Below, piece after piece: positions 57,310 to 64,000 of a DNA stretch of 64,000 nt (position 1 is the stretch's first letter; the number at the start of each line of letters is the position of its first letter). The position numbers and the translations under genes were made by a program. This stretch comes from Fomes fomentarius (taxonomy: Eukaryota; Basidiomycota; Agaricomycetes; Polyporales; Polyporaceae): NCBI GenBank assembly GCA_022606135.1, contig JABYQN010000011.1:1116001-1180000 (forward strand), read 5' to 3'. The notes below the pieces were generated by a model. The model was not told the origin of the DNA and did no database searches. It saw only the letters and a list, made by a program, of their open reading frames with translations.

Positions 57310-59625
57310 AATAATCGAGCCGCTCGACTTTTCAAGTTGGCCGATGGTTGGTAGGTACTAGTAGTAGGCAGCTCGGGCCGCGCGTCTCGGTCTCATTGCT
57401 ATCTCAGTCCTAGTAGTCCTCACGTCACGCAGTCAATTGGGCAGTGTGGACGTCAATGTCATGGATCAGTCAGTCTAGCCATCCCAGGCTGAACTAAATC
57501 TAACCCCCATTACATAGCCCCCCCCCCCGGACGGCTGCAGACTCCAGGTGGCTGGGCCAAGTAATCATTGGATGGGTGGCACCTATCCTTATCCATCATT
57601 ATCGTGTTCGTGAGTTCGAGTTCATATTCTCGAGATCGTAACAACTGGGCAGTTCGCGCGACAATCCGCCGACATTGCATACGAGCTGAAGCCTTCCCAC
57701 CCACTCACCGACCCACACACCATGACATCTTTGACGTCCCAATCGACACATCGACTGGGATAGTGCGAACTTGAAGCAGCTAGCTACTAAGTAGCTATCG
57801 CTGCCAATCAGGCCTTCGAGTCAGGGCCCGGCGGGGGCGTGCAGTACGTACATATGAGATACTATTGAGACGTATGATTGGTGTGATTGATTATATATAT
57901 ACGAACGTTTGAGCCCCCGCAACAGCACACTGTGCAGCATACAGTAGAATAGGAACAGGGTTTACGGTTCAACCTTTCTGCACGGTGGCTCGATTGCGAT
58001 AGTACTGAGTACTAATACACACCCGGCCGAGCCCACTGTGCGCCGCCCACTGCTGTTCCAGGGCTTCCGTGACGGTGCGGATCTGCCGGCGGGGGATCGG
58101 CGGAGAGACCCCACGATTTCCCGAATTCGCGCTTTCGAATCTGAGAGACGTCAGCTTCAGTCGGGGGCCCCGGTACTGGCAGTTCAGAAGTCGGGCAGGG
58201 CAAGGACTCGGAACTTAGCAGGCCAGAGTACTGGCAGAAATAACTTGACGAAGAAGAAAAACCAAAACCCGTACCCGTGCGGTTAATCAGGGTCGACACG
58301 GCGGGCTGAGCACAGTGAGTCTGCGACCAGCGACTCTCGGCGCACGGGTGCGGGAGGGGGATGGAGGGGCGGGCGCCGGCGGGTGCGGTATGAGGAAGCA
58401 GCGTGAATAAGTTAAGGGGGGAGGTGGTGGTGGGAAAAAGAGAAGAAGGGAAAGGGGGAACAAGCCAATGTCGGCAGCGGAAAAAAAAGGAAGGACTGTC
58501 CCATAGGCCAGATTAGCCTATACGCACGGTGCGAGAAGCCGCGAAGAAGGAGGAGGGGGATGAGGAGGAGCGGAACACAGGCGCGGTCCTGCCTAGGGCG
58601 GGATAGGGCAGCACCAGCATCCCAGTCTCAGCACCCATCCAAGTCTCAGCACCATCCCAGTCCCAGTCTATTACCCCCGTCCACCTGGTGCAGCTCAGCC
58701 AGCCCGGACAGGCAGTCACTAGTCAGCGACCCCCCAGCCCCAGGCAAGGGCTCTGGGGAGACAGGCCTCGTGGGCCACGACCTACTAATAGAACGGATAG
58801 GCGGCTTGGCTTATGTACACACATGCATAGATTGCTCGGATAGCAGATGGGACGGGCTGATAGCTGCGATAGGTAGCTCGCTGCCTGCCTGCTGCGTTTC
58901 CAAATGCGACTGGCATTGGCATTGAGAAACGTGAAGCTTGTTGACTCGGATTAGTCTGGCGGGTTCACGGTCGGAGTTGGAACGTTCGTCATGGTGAACG
59001 GTTTGGAGGGGCTTGACTTGGAGAACACGGGACGGTGGATGGTGGACGGTTGAGTCGAGTTGAGGAGCGGGATCGCCTATAGCGGATTATTCGTAGTTTG
59101 CAGCCTGAGGGTGTTTCTGCGGCGGGTGCTTCGGGGGGTGTATCAAACCATATCGGCACATCGCGTCGTCCGTGCTCCGATGAACAGTATCCAGTATCAT
59201 TCTAACGTTCAGAAGCTGAACTTGGGGTCGACGTTGGATAGTGGATAGTGGAAAGATGTTCCCCTCCGCCCTCGTCTCGTCGCATCGCATCGAACAACAA
59301 TGCATCACTCCTCACCCTCGCCCTCGCCCTCACACCCTCGCTCGTAACATTAAGAACGATTGGCGGCGATACGTCTGACCCAGAGCAACACCTCAAGGCC
59401 TCACCTCTCGCGGCCGTGCCCTCCCTAGCCATCTGTCGTTCGTGTCGTGTCCACGGAAGGGTGGTTTAGTGCCTGCCACTATTGACAGAAGGCTCGGAAT
59501 TCTCGTGCTGATGCTGATGCTGATGCTGATCTATAGGACCAGGCATTCAAATTCAACGACGTCCCCAACAATCCCTATAATTAAAAACGAAAACGAACCA
59601 ACTCCAGTGGAGCGGCGCATCGACA

Positions 59626-61288
59626 TCAACTCGAACTCAACGGCTCTTCGCGGTGGGACGGGGACGCGCCCCGTGGACGATGCGGATGCGGATGCGGGCC
59701 GTACACGACGCGGTTCACGAGCCCGAGAGGGATGTCGTACAGCTCGGGTATCACGTCCGGTCGCGCATGCGCGAAATACGGCTCGAAGTTGGGTGTGGGG
59801 CTCGGCTTTGGCTTTGGCTTCGGGTGTGTGTATGACCGCTGCGGCGGCGGCAGCGGCGGCTGTGATATTCGTAGCTGGTATGGTGGCGGCGGCGGCGGCG
59901 GCGGTGGGCGGGATGGTATGTGTGCGTGCTGCGGCGGCATAGAAGCAGGAGCGGAGTCCGGAGTGAGAATATCCCCAGGCGCGGGCGCGGGACGGGAGCT
60001 CGGCCTGTCATTGCTGTGGTTGCTGTCGTCGTCGGCATCACTGGCACTGGCACTAGCGCCGACGCCGGCGGGGAGATGGGCTTTGGAATCTGTGGCGGCG
60101 CGGACACACACGCACGCAGAAGGTTCAAGGTCAGCGTCTGTCTGGCTTTTTTTTCGGTTTTCGTTCTTAGCTCGGTCTGTGTGTGTTTCCGGATGCCAGA
60201 CTGCGATGCTCGATGCTCGCTGAATAGCGCGTCTGCGGGGCGCGGTGACAGACAGGATCAAGGATCAGGCATCAACGTTGTGCCCCCCGTCTTCCCTTCC
60301 TCCACTTGGGACCTCCCGTAGCCTTCCCTTCCGCCGGCTATCGTTCTGCTGTTCCCGCGGCTCGCCACACCACACGAGAGAGAGGCGAGAGAGGCGGGCA
60401 GGCGGGTGTTTGCGGGAGCCGGGAGTCAGGAGAATTGGAGAACGGAAGAACGGAGAGAAATTGATTGAGAGCGAAGTGAGGAATGGGCTCACTCACCCGT
60501 TATCGCGCGCATATCGGCGAAGGAGGGCGTGCCGGCAAGCGCGAGCGCAAAGTAGGAGAAGTACGTCAGCAGCACGAGCACCATCCCGTACGCCGGCACG
60601 AGCAGCGACCATTCTCTGCGAGAGGCACCGAGCGTCGGGCGTGCGATGCGATGTGCGATGCGCGATGTGCGGGATCGGGCGGTCAGCGGTCACAAAGTTG
60701 GACGTGTGGGTCGCAAAAGGTTCGTGCGATTCGACCACGATTAGCGAGCAGGAGATGGGGGCGATGTGTGCCACGGTCAATGGGGCGTGGGCGACGAGGA
60801 CGTCGAAGGTGTGGACATGGATGCGAAGTGCGATGGGGCGGATGACGTGCAGACGGAGATTAACGGCCATGCGTTGCGTAGTGGCGTCAGCGGTCAGCGC
60901 AGGGCAAGGGGAGGCTTAGGGCTGGCCTACCCACGCACCTATTTGGGTACCAGGACACGCCCAGGGCGAGGATGGCGTTGTCGGGCAGGAAGGCCCAGAG
61001 GAGGTAGAGGACAAAGAGGAGGTAGGTCGACGTCCAGGCGACGAAGCCGTAGAACTCGGGCGCGCGGCTCCGTGTGTCGGTCGGTAGCAGGGGCGGGTAG
61101 GGCGCGAGAGGAGACGTCGGCGACGTTGGCTCGTTCGTTGTGTTTGCGGAGGCGGAGAAGACGAAGACGCCCGAGCCCATGTCAGCTTCCGCGTCCGTTC
61201 CCGCAGCGGGGCCCGTCTCCGAGTCCGAGGGGGCGTCCGAGTGAGAATGGGTACGAACATTGCTCATCGAACTCGCGGAGACGGACAT
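59626..61288 (-). CDS. GPI19: GPI-GlcNAc transferase subunit PIG-P (Gpi19)
   Basis: Exons 61288-60939, 60615-60497 and 60089-59626 total 311 codons (310 aa). The PIG-P domain is clear: EFYGFVAWTSTYLLFVLYLL, WAFLPDN, then LGVSWYPNREWSLLVPAYGM and VLVLLTYFSYFALALAGTPS, giving two membrane helices joined by the YPNREW loop. The end of the domain (PELYDIPLGLVNRVVYG) is in the last exon. The subunit is part of the ER enzyme that transfers GlcNAc to phosphatidylinositol, the first step of GPI-anchor synthesis. Odd feature: about 110 residues of Pro/Ser/His-rich sequence with a nine-proline run lie between the second helix and the YDIP motif; Gpi19 proteins are usually near 140-160 aa. The N-terminus is also long and Ser/Thr-rich. 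Confidence 0.92.
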
Positions 61289-62756
61289 GGCTGGGTCCCG
61301 TGCTGGATGCGCTGGCGATAGGAGTGCTATAGATGGGAGAGAGATAGAATGAGTGGTGGATCTAGAGCAATCAGGTGAGAACAGCGAAGGGCGAACCGGG
61401 ATGGGTGTTCTCCGAGGCGTGCCTGCTGTCAGGCTGGTAGTGCAAGCGTAGGCTGCGTGTCGCACTTGGCCAAAGACGATGGGATTCCAAGTTCGGAGTC
61501 GGAGGAGGCTTCCGCCTATCTGCCGACCTTTTCTCGCAAGCGGATGCGTAGATGGTCGATCTGGCCCAGGAGAATGGGCACAAAGGCTAAACCCACTCGT
61601 GTGGGAGTCGTTGTGAGGGCAGAGGGTCAATGCGGCTGACTGATTCGGGTTCTCCTTCTCCTTGCGAAGTGTGATGCTCCGCCCGGGCTGCGATAAGTGA
61701 GTATCTTAAGCTCGCTGGGAGCCCTCCACCTCCAATGTCTTCCTGGACGTGACAGTGTGAGTACACGTAACAACTTGACAGCCATCAGCGCTTGTCTCTG
61801 CCACACAAACAGACATACACACTCCACTCGTGACTGTGACGCCCAACATCGAGCGCCTGGCTTGTCACAGTGGAGCAAGTCAGTTTGTTTGTTTCAAACC
61901 ATCGTCCGGCTTCCTGGCGCTGCTGTAGCTGCTAGTAGCACGCTCCTCTTCATCCAGGTGAGCTTCCTCAAAATTCTGCTGTACATCGATGTCGCTAAAA
62001 TAGGCCCAGAATTCTGCTCGCCTCACGAGCTTCTTGCTTATCGTCCAGGCCTGATTTTTGGGGTTCAACCCCGAGACACGCACTGCATCGCTTGGTGATC
62101 GTCTATAGAAGGTATGGAAAATCGACGAAATGACGTTTTGGTGAGGCTCTTCAGTGCGTCAGCGGCGCGACTGCTCAGTACATCCTCCGTCGTGGCACGT
62201 CCATATGTACGATTTTCCACGATGGAGGATTTGCTTTGTAACGTATGGAGACGGATTGGCTGCTATTTGATGCAGTCGCCCTTGCTTCGGCGAAAGAAAT
62301 AGAGGACTGCCCCAGTCTGCCTAGACCGCGTCTTCGTAACATTATGAAGCTTTTCACCGTATCGTTCAATCCCCTTTGGTGAAATTTGCGCGGATGCAGC
62401 GAGGGGGCGGAAAACGAGGTTAACGGACTAACTTCTGGTACATTTGGAAATTCGCTTACGGCGTATCACGCCATGATGAGATATCTTCAACATATCTATC
62501 ACCATCGCTCTCATTGCCTGCCAGTACGAAGAGGGGTGGCTTCTGCGCCAACGCGAGTACGTCAATCGTGTCGGTCGTTTCTGACCAGTGCCTCAGCTGA
62601 GGCCCTCTCTCTCTTTTGCCGGATATCGCCATCGCACTGTTATCGGTTCCGCAGCGACAGCGACAGTTGATGTCCCTGTCTTCTTTCCATATGTCTCGCT
62701 CGCATCATCGTCGCTGACTCGCACGTTCTGGCATAGCAGCAACATCGTATCGTATC
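61289..62756. other. Divergent intergenic region between PIG-P and the cyclo-ligase
   Basis: 1.5 kb; short frames only, no domains, no RNA gene recognised. Confidence 0.55.
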
Positions 62757-63657
62757 ATGGCCGGCCCACTCCTCCAGACGCAGAAGAACGCCCTGCGAAA
62801 ATCCATGCGCGACATCCTCGCTAACCGCCCCGCAGAAGACGTGCAGGCACAGTGTTCGTTCGCTTCACCTTCTTCGTCAATTCCCCAAGTTTCTCCGGCG
62901 GGTGGGGAGCCTGGGGGGGAGTGGGCGTAATGTACGGACGTATTAGTCATTCACCCTTTTGCCTCCAGCGCGCCAGATAACGAACACGCTCCTCGCGCTT
63001 CCCGAATTCCGGCAGAGCGCGAACGTCAGCTGTTTTCTCAGCATGCCCGCGGGAGAAGTAGACACCTCGGCTGTGGTCGCAGCCATCATCCACGCCGGTC
63101 CGTAGATCTCCTTCCCTTCCCATCTCCATCTCCATCTCCATCTCTCTCTCTCTCTCTCTCGCTCCCAAGACTACTAGGCAATGCTCAGATGCTGATGTTG
63201 GCGCGGAATGCCCACTGGCAGGAAAGAACCTTTACGTGCCCAAAACGACCGATAAGGAACGCGGCCTCATGGACATGTTCCAAGTCTTCGGCGACGACGA
63301 CCTGCGCGCCCTGCCCACAGGCTTATGGGGCATCAGAGAACCAGATGTCGAGTACAGGGGTATAGCGCGGCCGACCGGTCAGTATCACCAACCAACTTGA
63401 ACTCCGCTCCGCCCGCCCCGCTATCTCTTTTCTTTCTTTCTTTCGTTCTTTCTTTCTTTCTATTCCGTTCCGCCCGGAGCAGCCGCTGAATTGCCCCTTC
63501 TCTTCCCCTCCCCTTATCCTTACCTTGGACCTTGGATCTTGGACCTTCCTCCCCACCGCCCCCTTCCGGTCTGGCCCTGGCCCATCTCTCGGCGTACTGC
63601 GTGAAGCGTTAGGCGGCGGGGCCAACGCCGAACCGCTCGATTTGATCGTGATGCCAG
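62757..63657 (+). CDS. FAU1: 5-formyltetrahydrofolate cyclo-ligase (MTHFS), partial
   Basis: Exons 62757-62853, 62969-63097, 63222-63377 and 63613-63657 join in phase: MAGPLLQTQKNALRKSMRDI, SRQITNTLLALPEFRQSANV, SCFLSMPAGEVDTSAVVAAI, KNLYVPKTTDKERGLMDMFQ, GLWGIREPDVEYRG and EPLDLIVMPG. These match the N-terminal two thirds of the ATP-dependent enzyme that converts 5-formyl-THF to 5,10-methenyl-THF in one-carbon metabolism. The ATP-binding end of the family (a GxGKGYYD motif) should follow MPG directly, but the 343 nt to the window edge do not contain it, although a GTGCGA donor follows MPG. Either the last intron is unusually long or the 3' part is lost. Exons are short and introns carry microsatellites. 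Confidence 0.85.
63121..63463. repeat. Microsatellites in cyclo-ligase introns
   Basis: CATCTC repeats then a CT run at 63121-63161 (intron 2), and a CTTT tetranucleotide run at 63427-63463 (intron 3). The exon at 63222-63377 lies between them. Confidence 0.85.
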
Positions 63658-64000
63658 GTGCGAGGGCCCTCCTCTGCAATAAGTGGTATTCCCACCGCGC
63701 CAATTCCTACAGCATATACTATATGCATTACCCACCCCTCCCCAACCCCACGCTCGTCGATCTTCCCACCGATCTCCGCTCGCGTCCGGTCTAGTACATA
63801 GCACTGTGAACTGTGGCTGCAGATTTCCGCCACCGATGTGATGTGATGGGGGCTTACTGAGCTGGGAGCCTGGTGAAGATTGGCCATGACGCACCGTGCA
63901 GCCGTGCAACCGCGCATCCAATCGCTTACCATCGCAATCGTGCTTCATAGTTTGCGCTGGGTGCTGGGATGCTGGTGTTGACTTTTTTCTTGCACCCCCC
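63658..64000. other. Right edge: intron or 3' flank of the cyclo-ligase, no coding seen
   Basis: No open frame here encodes the expected C-terminal motif. Ends in a pyrimidine-rich run (TTTTTTCTTGCACCCCCC), which would be compatible with an acceptor just outside the window. Confidence 0.5.

Larger units (their letters stand above)
55573..59625. other. 4-kb intergenic region dense in simple repeats
   Basis: No supported gene. It includes CT-rich runs (55800-56400), CCGTAT/CCGTAC repeats, CACT repeats, an ACGAAA run and a ten-C run at about 57520-57530. Long open frames here (for example through 54882-56705) are artefacts of low complexity. Confidence 0.6.

Overview
The window reads as nuclear DNA of a filamentous basidiomycete (mushroom-forming Agaricomycetes are the best guess). 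The genes are split by many short introns of about 45-100 nt with GT..AG ends and CTAAC/CTGAC-like branch points. The coding DNA is GC-rich, gene order is mixed on both strands, and several products belong to families typical of basidiomycetes. There is no operon structure, CRISPR array, rRNA or tRNA that I can recognise. Exon coordinates were worked out by hand from splice signals and phase; where phases close exactly the models should be good, but none is backed by RNA.

Layout. 0-0.5 kb: start of an unrecognised minus-strand gene. 0.5-3.8 kb: a mosaic of damaged genes. A mitochondrial-type TPR gene (Mgr3-like) runs directly into the 3' half of a protein farnesyltransferase alpha-subunit (RAM2) pseudogene, which is convergent with a 401-aa gene carrying a PD-(D/E)XK nuclease-like motif. 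3.9-8.0 kb: two intact housekeeping genes, a GT32-type Golgi glycosyltransferase and the DEAD-box RNA helicase DHH1. 8.8-11.1 kb: a second, inverted copy of the nuclease-like gene plus RAM2 unit, longer at both ends but more decayed. 11.7-15.9 kb: two unrecognised genes. 15.9-20.5 kb: gene-poor DNA with two short tandem arrays. 20.5-32.5 kb: a conserved run of mitoribosomal protein mL59, SEC62, SDHAF2, PP1 catalytic subunit, a large split-PH-domain protein and a class II aldolase/adducin protein (Mug14-like). 35-43 kb: a DUF7729-like membrane/GPI protein, a DUF7918-like nuclear protein and an eight-exon secreted/transmembrane protein. 46-51 kb: EXO1, with an unusually long first intron and a cluster of ACGCGT (MCB) motifs upstream. 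53.4-55.6 kb: a glutamine/histidine-rich two-finger C2H2 transcription factor inside very repetitive DNA. 59.6-61.3 kb: the GPI-anchor enzyme subunit PIG-P/Gpi19 with a long proline-rich tail. 62.8-63.7 kb: 5-formyltetrahydrofolate cyclo-ligase, whose last exon(s) are not visible.

The genes do not form one pathway. The most unusual structure is the 1.8-kb inverted duplication that brackets the glycosyltransferase and DHH1. Its right copy appears to be the parent, because both of its genes continue past the repeat edges, whereas the left copy ends abruptly on both sides. The RAM2 pseudogene carries the same small internal inversion in both copies, so it was already broken before the duplication. 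The left nuclease-like gene keeps its motif and has gained a start codon from flanking DNA, while the right one has lost the motif lysine, 137 bp and its frame.
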